Below are positions 17,374-25,933 of a DNA stretch of 64,000 nucleotides, piece by piece. The first letter of the stretch is position 1. The number at the start of each line of letters is the position of its first letter. The translations under genes and the position numbers were made by a program. The DNA is taken from assembly GCF_900110675.1 (NCBI RefSeq), contig NZ_FOEN01000002.1, forward strand, positions 124,001-188,000, read 5' to 3'. The notes under the pieces are model-generated. The model did no database searches, was not told the DNA's origin, and was given only the letters and a program-made list of their open reading frames with translations. The stretch is from Ignavigranum ruoffiae. GTDB lineage: Bacteria; Bacillota; Bacilli; Lactobacillales; Aerococcaceae.

Positions 17374-18134
17374 TTCGAAACCACTTCCCTTAGCCAGAGA
17401 CTTTCCCCATAAATTTCTTCCAAGCGCGCATCATCTGCTTCCTGAACTGGACCGTCAAACACAATCCGTCCCGATTGCATGCCAATAATACGACTGGCAT
17501 AGCGACGTGCCAAGTCAATAGAATGGAGATTAATCACAATGGTTCGACCATATTTCTGATTTAAACGTTGGAAATCTTTCATAACACTCTCGGCAATAAC
17601 CGGATCGAGCGAAGCCACGGGTTCATCCGCCAAGATAATTTCCGCTTCTTGGACAATAGCCCGAGCGATGGACACTCTTTGTTGTTGGCCTCCTGATAAG
17701 TTACGAGATCGTTCCTTTAACTTATCCTCTAAGCCGACTAATTTTAACGCTTCGATAACCTTTTGATAATCAGTTGAACGATACCAACCCAATAAAGTCT
17801 GTAAGTTATTATAGTAACCTAAACGACCTGAAATGACGTTCTTCTGAACAGTATGACGTTTAATCAATTGAAATTGTTGAAATATCATACCAATATTACG
17901 TCGGATTTCTCTAAGTTCACGACCTCGAGCTTGAGTCAAGGACTGACCATTGATAAAGACTTCCCCATCACTGACTTCAATGAGACGATTTATCGTACGT
18001 AACAGCGTACTTTTCCCAGCTCCCGAAGAACCGATTACCGCCACAAATTCGCCTTGGTTAATGGTCAAATTAATCTGGTCCAAACCGCGCACACCATTGG
18101 CGTACACCTTGCTTACATTTCTTAATTCTATCAT
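17370..18134 (-). CDS. phnC: Phosphonate/phosphate-type ABC transporter ATPase PhnC
   Basis: The 254-residue ATPase has Walker A GSSGAGKST (about 35-43), a PhnC-characteristic insertion (ISGRLGYYNNLQTLLGWYR at about 108-126), signature LSGGQQQRV, Walker B IILADEPVASLD and an NLHSIDLA switch region (His kept). The YNNLQTLLGW-type insertion separates PhnC from other polar amino acid ATPases. It lies 90 nt after phnD, with a hairpin-T tract between, and overlaps phnE by 4 nt. Confidence 0.92.
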   Translation of the reverse strand: MIELRNVSKVYANGVRGLDQINLTINQGEFVAVIGSSGAGKSTLLRTINRLIEVSDGEVFINGQSLTQARGRELREIRRNIGMIFQQFQLIKRHTVQKNVISGRLGYYNNLQTLLGWYRSTDYQKVIEALKLVGLEDKLKERSRNLSGGQQQRVSIARAIVQEAEIILADEPVASLDPVIAESVMKDFQRLNQKYGRTIVINLHSIDLARRYASRIIGMQSGRIVFDGPVQEADDARLEEIYGESLWLREVVSK

Positions 18135-18164
18135 TCTAAGCTCCTTATCCTAATAAATTGACAT

Positions 18165-18200
18165 AAAAAAATCTCATTTGACAGACCCTGCCAAATGAGA
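18165..18200 (-). terminator. Intra-operon terminator/attenuator between phnD and phnC
   Basis: Minus-strand stem TCTCATTTG/CAAATGAGA (9 bp, 11-nt loop) followed by TTTTTTT. It would stop most transcripts after phnD, giving more binding protein than transporter core. Confidence 0.82.
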
Positions 18201-18224
18201 AACAAAGCTTTGATAAATGATTCT

Positions 18225-19142
18225 TTATTCAGCAGCGATCTTGGTATATTCAACCACTGTGTCATAAACCGACTCATCAGCTTCAACATAACCTAAGTGA
18301 TTCCATAAGGCCATAATATCTTTACCTTCATCAGACTGATTCATCTCCAAGAAAGTTTGTTTTACTTTCTCTTTCAAATCAGCATCCATCTTTGGTTGAA
18401 CTGCAATCGCATCATTCGGGATTTCCCCTTCAGATAAATATAATACTTTTAAATCTTCTGGAAGTTTATTATCTGGGAAAGCCTTAGAGAAAACATAGCG
18501 CGTACCTTGGAAAGAAAAGCCGGCATCTTGTTGACCATTTAAAATCGCCGTAATCATTGACGGAATATCGTTTACCACGGTTAAGTTAGCTTCACTAACT
18601 AAATCAATTCCTTGGTTTTTTAATTCAGCAATCGGATAGATATAACCGGAAGCAGAGCTAGGATTTAAGGTCGCAATGTTCTTGCCCACTAAATCTTTGA
18701 CATCTTTAAGATCACTGTCTGCCTTGACTAAGATCTCAGCTCGGAATGATCCGGTCGTTTCACCCTCTAAGGGTTCGCCGGTTTCGTCATCAAATGCTCC
18801 CAAGACAGAAGTCAATAATGCTTCAGCTACTCCCATGTCTCGTGCTTGCGTATAAGCAGCTGGTGGCATAATACCGATATCCACTTGACCAGAAGCCATC
18901 GCTTGAACAATGGTTGAATAATCAGTGGCTAAGGTGACATTCACTTCCCGTCCTAATTTCTCACTTAAATATTTAGCGAAAGGTTCTGCCTTAGCCTGCA
19001 TCGATCCATCATTATTAGTTGGTACAAATTGAACTTCAAGAGCTTTCTCTTCAGCTTCAGCCTTGAAATTTAAACCAGTAGCAACGAATACAAAAGCAAT
19101 CAGCACCAGAGAAACGATCGATAAGAAAGATTTTTTACCCAT
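18225..19142 (-). CDS. phnD: PhnD-type substrate-binding protein
   Basis: The 305-residue protein has a signal sequence (KKSFLSIVSLVLIAFVFVATG) and a PhnD/phosphate-phosphite binding fold: VQFVPTNNDGSMQAKAEPFAKYL, then DYSTIVQAMASGQVDIGIMPP, then NPSSASGYIYP, the phosphate-contacting loop, and DAGFSFQGTRYVF. Gram-positive binding proteins normally carry a lipobox Cys; here there is none, so it would be either secreted or held by an uncleaved helix. It heads the phnDCEE operon and has its own Pho-box-like promoter and a GGGGA ribosome site. The substrate (phosphonate, phosphite, phosphate) is undetermined. Confidence 0.9.
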   Translation of the reverse strand: MGKKSFLSIVSLVLIAFVFVATGLNFKAEAEEKALEVQFVPTNNDGSMQAKAEPFAKYLSEKLGREVNVTLATDYSTIVQAMASGQVDIGIMPPAAYTQARDMGVAEALLTSVLGAFDDETGEPLEGETTGSFRAEILVKADSDLKDVKDLVGKNIATLNPSSASGYIYPIAELKNQGIDLVSEANLTVVNDIPSMITAILNGQQDAGFSFQGTRYVFSKAFPDNKLPEDLKVLYLSEGEIPNDAIAVQPKMDADLKEKVKQTFLEMNQSDEGKDIMALWNHLGYVEADESVYDTVVEYTKIAAE

Positions 19143-19174
19143 GAATTATTCCCCTTTTTTTAATTGATACCTTT

Positions 19175-19217
19175 ATTATAAGTAGGAATTATTAATTTTA
19201 AGTAAATTTTTTGTAAA
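19175..19217 (-). promoter_or_regulatory. phn operon promoter with Pho-box-like repeats
   Basis: Minus strand: TTTACA (19212-19217), 5 nt, TTTACT (19201-19206), 5 nt, TTAATA (19190-19195), then TATAAT at 19175-19180. The 11-nt period and hexamer match the PhoP box (TTHACA-n5 repeats). No good -35 exists, as expected of an activated promoter. The same repeats precede the ugp-like and opp-glpQ operons. The 19218-19467 remainder holds nothing I recognise. Confidence 0.6.
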
Positions 19218-19467
19218 TCTTTGGCAAAGGCTAAAAATAATTTGATTTTCTAAAACTGAAAGCAAAAAAACTTAATTTTAGCAAAGAAAATAACCGAACG
19301 GCAATCAATGATCAGAATCTTTAAGTTTGGGCTTTAACTTTTTCAGTGGATTTTGCTAAGCAATTTCCAGGAAAAGGTTGTTCCTTACTTGATGGGTTGA
19401 TTCATATATTGAGTAACCATTCGGTTAATATATTAAATAAAGTATTGAATTTTGACTATTCTTTGAG

Positions 19468-20196
19468 TTATAAGACTTTATCAAGGAACTCTTTGGTTCG
19501 TTCTTCTTTCGGTTGATTAAATAATTGATCAGGAGTGTTTACTTCAACCACATAACCTTCTTCCATAAAGACCACCCGGTCTGCGACTTCGCGGGCGAAG
19601 CCCATTTCATGCGTTACCACAATCATGGTCATCCCTTCATTAGCTAGATTCTGCATAACAGCGAGTACATCGCCAACCATTTCGGGGTCAAGGGCGGAAG
19701 TCGGTTCGTCAAAAAGCATAATGTCTGGTTTCATCGCCAAGGCTCGAGCAATGGCCACCCGTTGCTTCTGACCTCCCGAGAGCGAGCGCGGATAAGCATC
19801 AACCTTATCAGAGAGGTCAACTGTTTCTAATAATTCTCGCGCATAAGCTTCAGCCTCTTGCTCAGACATCTTGCCTAATTCTACCGGAGCTAGGCTAATG
19901 TTGTCCAAGATCGATAAATGAGGGAAAAGATTAAAGTGTTGGAAAACCATGCCGATATGCTCGCGGACTTTATTAATATCTATATCGGCAGAAGTAATAT
20001 CTTCTCCCTTAATCAAGACCGATCCCCCTTGGATGTCTTCCAGACGGTTCAGACAACGAAGTAGGGTTGATTTGCCTGATCCTGATGGACCGATAATACA
20101 GACCACTTCCCCTTCTTCAACTTCTAGATCGATTGACTTTAAGACTTCATGCTCACCAAATGATTTCTTTAATTGTTTTACTTCTACTATCGACAT
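19468..20196 (-). CDS. Polar amino acid ABC transporter ATPase (GlnQ type)
   Basis: The 242-residue ATPase has GPSGSGKST (about 33-41), LSGGQKQRV (about 133), [12 protein letters not shown] and [15 protein letters not shown], the last being the GlnQ/ArtP/HisP hallmark. Its ATG directly follows the TAA of the fused binding-permease gene (TAAATG), so they are translated together. It powers that transporter. No clear terminator was found after the stop codon. Confidence 0.93.
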   Translation of the reverse strand: MSIVEVKQLKKSFGEHEVLKSIDLEVEEGEVVCIIGPSGSGKSTLLRCLNRLEDIQGGSVLIKGEDITSADIDINKVREHIGMVFQHFNLFPHLSILDNISLAPVELGKMSEQEAEAYARELLETVDLSDKVDAYPRSLSGGQKQRVAIARALAMKPDIMLFDEPTSALDPEMVGDVLAVMQNLANEGMTMIVVTHEMGFAREVADRVVFMEEGYVVEVNTPDQLFNQPKEERTKEFLDKVL

Positions 20197-21663
20197 TTAA
20201 ACCATCAACTCTCTTTCTAGACGGTTGGAAATCTTCGTAAGAATCGTTATCAGAATGACATAGATCAAACCAACAATTAACCAAATTGATCCTGATTGGT
20301 AAGTACGAGCAATAATAATTCGTCCGGTCTGGGTGAGTTCGACCAGGCCAATAATGGATAGAATCGAGGTATCTTTTAGAGTAATGACAAATTGGTTAAT
20401 AAAAGACGGCACCATCACTTTTAAAGCCTGAGGTAAGATTATTTTCCTCATGGTTGTCTTCTTACTTAGACCCAGTGAACGCCCTGCTTCCATCTGACCG
20501 ACCGGGATGGCTTGAATCCCACCGCGAACAATTTCAGCAATATAGGCCGCTGCGTTTAAACCCAGCGTTAAGATTCCTGCGATTGGGGTGGCGAATTTGA
20601 TGCCAGTCATCTGAGGGATTCCGAAGTAGATAAAGAAAGCCAGTACTAGCAGTGGCAAGCCCCGCATCAAATCAATATAGACTAAAGCAATCGATGATAG
20701 TACTGAATTTTCTGAATTTCGCATCATCCCTAATAGAATTCCCAACACAAAGGCAAAGAATAATGAAGCAAAGGTAATCAGAATTGTCTTATATAAACCA
20801 CTCATCAAGGCAGGTAAATTCCCTTTCAATTGACCAAAGAAGGAATTATCTACCGTTTCATCGGCTTCGGCACCAATATATCTATCGAGGATTTCGTCAT
20901 ATTTGCCGGAGTCTTTAATCGATTTCAAACCGGCATTAAACATTTCTAGCAGTTCCTTATTTTCGCCTTTACTCACTGCGAAGCCAAAAGGCATCTTTTC
21001 GATTTCTTCACCAATTAGGCGTAAATCAATGGTTCCTGTATTGACCGCATAGGCCATGACCGGATAGTCTTCAATCACGGCATGACTGTTTCCAGAAATT
21101 ACATCTTGATACATATTGACCGAATCTTCAAATTTGGTCACTTTGTAACCATATTGATCTTTCAAGCGTTCGGCAATATCGGCCCCTTGTGAACCAATTT
21201 TGGTCGCCACCTGCTTCCCTTTCAAATCTTCAAGTTTTTGAATATCGCTTTTGGCATCAACAGCAAACATAGAACCTGCTTCAAAGTAAGGATCAGAGAA
21301 ATCAAAGGATTGTTTTCTTTCATCAGTGATTCCCATGCCATCAATCATACCGTCAGCCTGTTTAGATTCCAAGGCTTGCAGCCCTGATGAGAAAGGCATA
21401 ATCTTGTACTCTATCTCAAAACCTTGATCTTCAGCAATAGCTTCCAGAATCTCAATATCAATCCCAATTAATTCACCATTTTCATCAGTAAATTCAAATG
21501 GACTATAATCTGTAGAGGTAATTACACTGTACGTCTTTTTCTCTTGGGCAAGTACTTGACTAGCGGGCAAAATCAAACCTAAGCCAAAAATGAATAAGAT
21601 CCAACAAAACAAGACCGACCCGATTTTATTACTTTTTTTGTGTTTTTTACTTTTAGTATTCAC
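20197..21663 (-). CDS. Fused amino acid-binding domain and ABC permease (GlnHP type, one binding domain)
   Basis: The 488-residue protein has a signal/anchor helix (about 14-37), a family-3 solute-binding domain (VITSTDYSPFEFTDENGELIG through YDEILDRYIGA), then a HisM/GlnP permease with five helices and the EAA loop (EAGRSLGLSKKTTMRKIILPQ). In lactic acid bacteria such fusions import glutamine, glutamate or asparagine; the usual GlnPQ has two binding domains, this one has one. I chose GTG at 21661-21663 (AGAGGTGG 6 nt upstream) over the longer frame, which lacks a ribosome site. No lipobox is seen; tethering comes from the fusion. A terminated leader lies upstream. Confidence 0.88.
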   Translation of the reverse strand: MNTKSKKHKKSNKIGSVLFCWILFIFGLGLILPASQVLAQEKKTYSVITSTDYSPFEFTDENGELIGIDIEILEAIAEDQGFEIEYKIMPFSSGLQALESKQADGMIDGMGITDERKQSFDFSDPYFEAGSMFAVDAKSDIQKLEDLKGKQVATKIGSQGADIAERLKDQYGYKVTKFEDSVNMYQDVISGNSHAVIEDYPVMAYAVNTGTIDLRLIGEEIEKMPFGFAVSKGENKELLEMFNAGLKSIKDSGKYDEILDRYIGAEADETVDNSFFGQLKGNLPALMSGLYKTILITFASLFFAFVLGILLGMMRNSENSVLSSIALVYIDLMRGLPLLVLAFFIYFGIPQMTGIKFATPIAGILTLGLNAAAYIAEIVRGGIQAIPVGQMEAGRSLGLSKKTTMRKIILPQALKVMVPSFINQFVITLKDTSILSIIGLVELTQTGRIIIARTYQSGSIWLIVGLIYVILITILTKISNRLERELMV

Positions 21664-21797
21664 ATAAATCCACCTCTTGTTAAAAATTTTAAAGAATAAA
21701 ATTAAAAAAAGCAAAAGATATACACTATAATATGAAATATATATGAGTTTCTACTGATTTTTTTCTTATTTTAATCTAATCTTAATCAAGTGAACGC

Positions 21798-21827
21798 AAA
21801 AAAAAGACGCCTGCAAAACAGACGTCC
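21798..21827 (-). terminator. Leader terminator upstream of the amino acid transporter
   Basis: Minus-strand stem GACGTCTG/CAGGCGTC (one G-T pair) followed by T8. No minus-strand gene ends here, so the hairpin lies in the 5' region of the transporter operon, about 50 nt after a predicted start site. Confidence 0.75.
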
Positions 21828-21832
21828 TATGT

Positions 21833-21846
21833 TAGAAGCGCTAACA
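21833..21846. promoter_or_regulatory. cre-like site (CcpA) at the leader start
   Basis: TAGAAGCGCTAACA matches 12 of 14 positions of the catabolite-responsive element consensus TGWAARCGYTWNCA, within a TGTTAG...CTAACA inverted repeat. It overlaps the first bases of the predicted leader transcript, a repressing position. Confidence 0.45.
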
Positions 21847-21854
21847 CAAGTTTA

Positions 21855-21883
21855 ATTCTATCACTTGCCTAGTCAGGTCGCAA
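21855..21883 (-). promoter_or_regulatory. Promoter of the amino acid transporter leader
   Basis: Minus strand TTGCGA (21878-21883) and TAGAAT (21855-21860) with 17-nt spacing; predicted start near 21848. A second, AT-rich region closer to the gene (around 21730-21760, TATAGT) could be another promoter. Confidence 0.6.
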
Positions 21884-21969
21884 GATTTATGACTGTGAGT
21901 GAAATCAATTTTCCCATGCGCTATCAACTTATGCTAAAATGAAAATGTATGTTCTAAAGGAGGAATTCG

Positions 21970-23505
21970 ATGCAATCCGGTCCCACAAATACCTTAGAGT
22001 CACAACCCTCGCTGCCAATTCTGATGGTTTTAGGGGCAATCATTGGACTCGTCGCTGGCTTAACTTCGATTGCTTATCGCTTTGTGATTAGTCAATTTGA
22101 AAGCTATCGACATATTTTATATAGTCAGACAAGTTTATTCTATCTTATCTTGTATGGACTGGCTATCTTATTGATTGCCTATATTCTACTACGTTTATTA
22201 CAATGGGCACCTTTTTCGAATGGATCTGGTATCCCGCAAATTAAAGCCGAAATCATGAATCATATTGATCAAGCGGCTTGGCCAACCATCATAAGTAAAT
22301 TTGTCGGTGGATCATTAAACAGTTTGATTGGTTTTAGCCTAGGAAGAGAAGGCCCCTCAATTCAAATTGGAGGTATGGCTGGCAAATGGTTGAGCCAAGT
22401 CTTTAAGGTACCTAGCCTTTCCCGTAAATTTCTAATCACAGCCGGTGCCTCGGCTGGATTATCAGCAGCTTTCAACGCACCCCTAGCGGGTGTTCTGTTC
22501 ACCTTAGAGGAAATGTATGGCACCCTATCAACAGCCATTATCGTGCCCAGCATGGTAGCCAGTCTGGTAGCCAATTTCGTTTCCTTTAAATTAATGGGAT
22601 TGGAATACTCTTTCTCATTCGCCATTAATCAGAACCTGCCCTTGGATTGGTGGTATTTATTAATTATACTCGGCTTAGCTTCGGGAATCGTAGGTGTTGC
22701 ATTCAATACTTTATTGGAACAAGGTCGCCAACTGTTAGCCAAGAGTAAGTTGAAGCCTTATACCATTATCATCTTGACTAGTTTCATCGTCTTGGCACTA
22801 GGTTACACCTTGCCAGAAGTGCTTGGTGGTGGCCATCACTGGATTGAAAAAATGTCCACTCAACACTTCAGTCTCGCCTTTCTAGCCCTAATTCTTATCG
22901 TAAAAATGATATTAACCATTCTTTGTTACAATTCAGGCGTCCAAGGGGGCATCTTTCTCCCTGTCTTAGTCTTGGGCGCAACGCTGGGAAATATTATTGC
23001 TCAAAGCAGTCTAACTGCCCAAGATCAAGACACCTATTTGATTAATTTCATAATTCTGGCCATGGCCGGTGTGCTGGCTTCAGTGGTTCGAGCACCTTTG
23101 ATGTCTATTCTCTTAATTACCGAAATGACTGGCTCTTTAAATCATTTTATTAATATTGCCATCGTCGCTTTCATCGCCATGGTGACCGCTGATTTATTAA
23201 ATTCTCAACCAGTCTATCATACCTTATACAGCAATCTACTCCGACGAATCGAACGTGATCAATTACAGATCCATGATCATCAACAAATAATTATCTCGCC
23301 GATTCAAATCAGCCACTCTGATCGCCAAGCCTCGTTATTGATTAAAGATCTAACCCTGGATTGTCCCTTCCAGATTGTCAAAGTCATTCGCGAAGAACAA
23401 AGCTTTATCCCAAACGGCTCCGATGTGCTTCTACCTGGTGATTTAATCTACGTCGCCTACGCCAAATCCGACGCTGAAAAAGTCATTAGCTATTTCCAAA
23501 GTTAG
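21970..23505 (+). CDS. ClC-family chloride/proton antiporter with C-terminal TrkA-C domain
   Basis: The 511-residue membrane protein has the ClC ion-path motifs in order: GSGIPQI (about 91), GREGPSIQIG (about 124, gating Glu), SAAFNAPLAGVLFTLEEMYG (about 166, with the Glu used for proton transport in E. coli ClC-ec1), GVQGGIFLPVLVLGA (about 325) and the late YHTLYSNLL, where the chloride-contacting Tyr sits. Keeping both glutamates points to a 2Cl-/H+ antiporter rather than a channel. The last 80 residues form a TrkA-C (RCK-C) domain (LLPGDLIYVAYAK). A GGAGG 7 nt upstream supports the ATG. Probably helps in acid stress. Confidence 0.9.
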   Translation: MQSGPTNTLESQPSLPILMVLGAIIGLVAGLTSIAYRFVISQFESYRHILYSQTSLFYLILYGLAILLIAYILLRLLQWAPFSNGSGIPQIKAEIMNHIDQAAWPTIISKFVGGSLNSLIGFSLGREGPSIQIGGMAGKWLSQVFKVPSLSRKFLITAGASAGLSAAFNAPLAGVLFTLEEMYGTLSTAIIVPSMVASLVANFVSFKLMGLEYSFSFAINQNLPLDWWYLLIILGLASGIVGVAFNTLLEQGRQLLAKSKLKPYTIIILTSFIVLALGYTLPEVLGGGHHWIEKMSTQHFSLAFLALILIVKMILTILCYNSGVQGGIFLPVLVLGATLGNIIAQSSLTAQDQDTYLINFIILAMAGVLASVVRAPLMSILLITEMTGSLNHFINIAIVAFIAMVTADLLNSQPVYHTLYSNLLRRIERDQLQIHDHQQIIISPIQISHSDRQASLLIKDLTLDCPFQIVKVIREEQSFIPNGSDVLLPGDLIYVAYAKSDAEKVISYFQS

Positions 23506-23597
23506 CATCAATCTTTTAGCGAATATCAAAATCAATATACAAAAATCACTTAAATTTTCACTATCAACAGCAAAATAGAATTCGTATAATTCTAGAA

Positions 23598-23627
23598 TTG
23601 ACAAGTTCTCTCTAAATAGCGTATAAT
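23598..23627 (+). promoter_or_regulatory. Promoter of tRNA-Leu(GAG)
   Basis: Consensus TTGACA (23598-23603) and TATAAT (23622-23627) with 18-nt spacing, 15 nt before the tRNA. Confidence 0.93.
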
Positions 23628-23642
23628 GAATTCTATCGTCAT

Positions 23643-23725
23643 GCGGACATGGCGGAATGGCAGACGCGCTATCTTGAGGGGGTAGTGAGTGGATACTCGT
23701 GTGGGTTCAAATCCCATTGTCCGCA
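23643..23725 (+). tRNA. tRNA-Leu (anticodon GAG)
   Basis: An 83-nt class II tRNA: acceptor GCGGACA/TGTCCGC, anticodon loop TTGAGGG giving GAG, long variable arm (TGAGTGGATACTCG region) and T-arm GTGGGTTCAAATCCCAT. The discriminator is A and CCA is not encoded. It has a consensus promoter; the structured RNA copy 2 begins about 200 nt downstream. Confidence 0.96.
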
Positions 23726-23882
23726 TTATCTATTTTATTTTTTTAAAAGAAGTATAAACGTTGGTAATATAATGTTTTGAATGAAAAATGAGATTGTTTG
23801 ATATTAACTGAAATCAAATTTTATCTACAATTTTACATACAACTTTTATAAATTAATGCGTCCTCAACAAAATATTATTTTA

Positions 23883-23911
23883 AGAGCCTGTAATTGGCTC
23901 TTTTTATTTTT
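23883..23911 (+). terminator. Terminator downstream of tRNA-Leu
   Basis: AGAGCC/GGCTCT stem with 7-nt loop followed by TTTTATTTTT. Between the tRNA and this hairpin (23726-23882) I see nothing definable. Confidence 0.88.
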
Positions 23912-23930
23912 AAATGAGATTAAAAATGTA

Positions 23931-24298
23931 ACAGACACAAATACGAATCCTGTCACTCGCAAGAAACTGGAAAGTCCACGCAGATTACAATCTCTTACGA
24001 CTTGTCGATTAGAGATTGTCTAGTGGATTGAGTTCAAAAAAGAAAGACTTTGAAGAACATCCACCCCAACTCTCTTTCTTTATTCTTCAAGATAAGAATA
24101 TAATTTTTAGTACGAGTAATAAATAAAGTTATTTTTCTTAAGTCGGAAGCATGGGCCTACGAGAACCCTAGGATCAGCATACTTTACCCACATCAATCCC
24201 TTGAAGATTCCGACTTATGGGATGTGAGGCCTAAAGTAAGTCTGGAGCTTATAATCATAAGCGGAAGACGGTACCCAAGAGTTCGAGTAAGCCCATGC
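23931..24298 (+). ncRNA. Candidate structured RNA element, copy 2
   Basis: Non-coding stretch between the tRNA terminator and a symporter gene, aligning in blocks to 11416-11795. Helices: ACAG/CTGT (23931-23934 with 23950-23953) around AATACGAATC; TCCAC/GTGGA (23975-23979 with 24023-24027); ACAATCTC/GAGATTGT (23987-23994 with 24012-24019) around CGACTTGTCG; GCATGGGC/GCCCATGC closing the 3' domain (24149-24156 with 24291-24298); TACTTTA/TAAAGTA (24180-24186 with 24232-24238); ATCCC/GGGAT; and GTCT-GGA-GCTTAT/ATAAGC-GGA-AGAC (24240-24269). The middle has AAAGAAAGA/TCTTTCTTT interleaved with TTGAAGAA/TTCTTCAA, a possible H-type pseudoknot unique to this copy. Helices whose bases differ from copy 1 stay paired. 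A plus-strand terminator follows. Confidence 0.7.
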
Positions 24299-24322
24299 CA
24301 AAGACTTAAACAAGAAAAAATT

Positions 24323-24349
24323 GTCTAATCCTATTAATTAGTCTTTTTT
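24323..24349 (+). terminator. Terminator after structured RNA copy 2
   Basis: CTAAT/ATTAG stem (extended with a mismatch) with 7-nt loop, followed by TCTTTTTT. It is on the plus strand, supporting plus-strand transcription of the element. Confidence 0.6.
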
Positions 24350-24433
24350 AAATTATAATCTTTCTCATTTTAATCACATTATCGGCTATATTTTCAGTTA
24401 AATATCATAGTTCCTTGAATTGATACTTATGCC

Positions 24434-24462
24434 TTTACAAGCTTATTCTCTTTTGTTAGAAT
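24434..24462 (+). promoter_or_regulatory. Promoter of the cystine-type symporter
   Basis: TTTACA (24434-24439) and TAGAAT (24457-24462) with 17-nt spacing. The leader of about 60 nt contains a small imperfect hairpin (AGAGTTTAC/GTAATCTCT) before the AGGAGG. Confidence 0.6.
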
Positions 24463-24527
24463 TCGTACTATAAATTCTGAGAGTTTACAGATGTAATCTC
24501 TACTATTTTATTTAGGAGGATGGTTTG

Positions 24528-25913
24528 ATGGCAATTATTTTATTTTTATTCGTTTTTCTTGCCTTATTGTTTTTACTTTTCCGCATGAGTCGGACTCACG
24601 TAGCCTATGCCAAACGGGTCTTCACCGGCTTGGGCTTAGGGATTGTCCTAGGGGCAATCATTCAGTGGCTATACGGCGTTGAGAGTGATACCACCAATCA
24701 AATAATGGATTGGATTTCGATCGTCGGCTCCACCTATATCAAATTGTTACAAATGTTAGTCGTGCCTTTAATCTTTGTTTCCTTGGTCAAAGCCTTTACC
24801 CAAATGGAAGGCCACAGCCATCTAGGTAAAATCTCAGCCCATATTCTTACGGTTTTAATCGGAACCGTTTCTGTTGCAGCGACATTGGGAATTGCCTCAG
24901 TATTGTTATTTGGACTTAATGGTGCTGAATTCAGCCAAGGTGCTCAAGAATTGGCTCGAATTGAAAGCCTGCAAGAACGCAGTGCCATGGTTGCCGACCT
25001 CAGCCTACCTCAACAAATTATTGAATTCGTACCAAGTAATATCTTCGAAGACTTAGCGGGTAGCCGACCAACCAGTACCATCGCGGTCGTTATCTTCTCA
25101 GCCTTAGTAGGAATTGCCTATTTAGGTGTTGCCCGAAAATATCCAGAAGATGCACGAACTTTCAAGGGTATTATTGATGCCCTACACCGCATTGTCATGC
25201 GCTTAGTATCACTTGTTTTACGCATGGCTCCTTACGGAATTCTGTCTCTGATGACCATGATGGTCGCTACTTCCAGCTTACAAGCTTTGTTGAATATGGG
25301 AACCGTCTTATTGGCTTCATATTTTGCTTTTGCCATTATGTTTATCATTCATGGACTCATCTTGGCAGTCAATGGTCTATCACCGATGACTTACTTTAAG
25401 AAAGCTTGGAATGTCTTGAGCTTTGCCTTTACCTCTCGCTCTAGTGCAGCGGCTCTGCCTTTGAATATTGCGACTCAAGAAGAGGCCTTTGGGGTCGACT
25501 CTACGACTGCGAATTTCTCAGCCACCCTGGGAATGTCCATCGGTCAAAATGGCTGTGCCGGAATTTATCCTGCCATGTTAGTAGCTATTATTGCTCCAAC
25601 CGTTGGTCTTGATTTATCTAATCCGATGACCTGGTTAACCATTGTAGCAACCGTAGCGATTTCATCATTTGGTGTTGCTGGGGTTGGCGGGGGCGCTACT
25701 TTCGCCGCCTTGATTGTCTTTGGAACCTTAGGCTTACCGATTGAAATTATTGGTCTAATGGTTTCTATCGAACCGGTGATTGATATGGGGCGGACAGCAT
25801 TGAATGTTTCTGATTCTATCGTGGCAGGTCTAGTCACTTCAAAACGACTACACTCGATGAATACACAAGAATTCAATGATCCCGAACAACAATTAACGAC
25901 TGAAATTGGTTAA
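24528..25913 (+). CDS. Dicarboxylate/amino acid:cation symporter, TcyP (L-cystine) type
   Basis: The 461-residue membrane protein of the DAACS family has the reentrant-loop signatures TSRSSAAALPLNI and SATLGMSIGQNGCAGIYPAML, the second being typical of TcyP/YhcL sodium-cystine symporters rather than glutamate (GltP) members, and the C-terminal DMGRTALNVSDS substrate loop. It would take up L-cystine. The ATG at 24528 has AGGAGG 8 nt upstream; a TTG three bases earlier is in frame. Monocistronic. Substrate by subfamily resemblance, not shown. Confidence 0.87.
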   Translation: MAIILFLFVFLALLFLLFRMSRTHVAYAKRVFTGLGLGIVLGAIIQWLYGVESDTTNQIMDWISIVGSTYIKLLQMLVVPLIFVSLVKAFTQMEGHSHLGKISAHILTVLIGTVSVAATLGIASVLLFGLNGAEFSQGAQELARIESLQERSAMVADLSLPQQIIEFVPSNIFEDLAGSRPTSTIAVVIFSALVGIAYLGVARKYPEDARTFKGIIDALHRIVMRLVSLVLRMAPYGILSLMTMMVATSSLQALLNMGTVLLASYFAFAIMFIIHGLILAVNGLSPMTYFKKAWNVLSFAFTSRSSAAALPLNIATQEEAFGVDSTTANFSATLGMSIGQNGCAGIYPAMLVAIIAPTVGLDLSNPMTWLTIVATVAISSFGVAGVGGGATFAALIVFGTLGLPIEIIGLMVSIEPVIDMGRTALNVSDSIVAGLVTSKRLHSMNTQEFNDPEQQLTTEIG

Positions 25914-25933
25914 TTGATAGATTTAAATAATAA

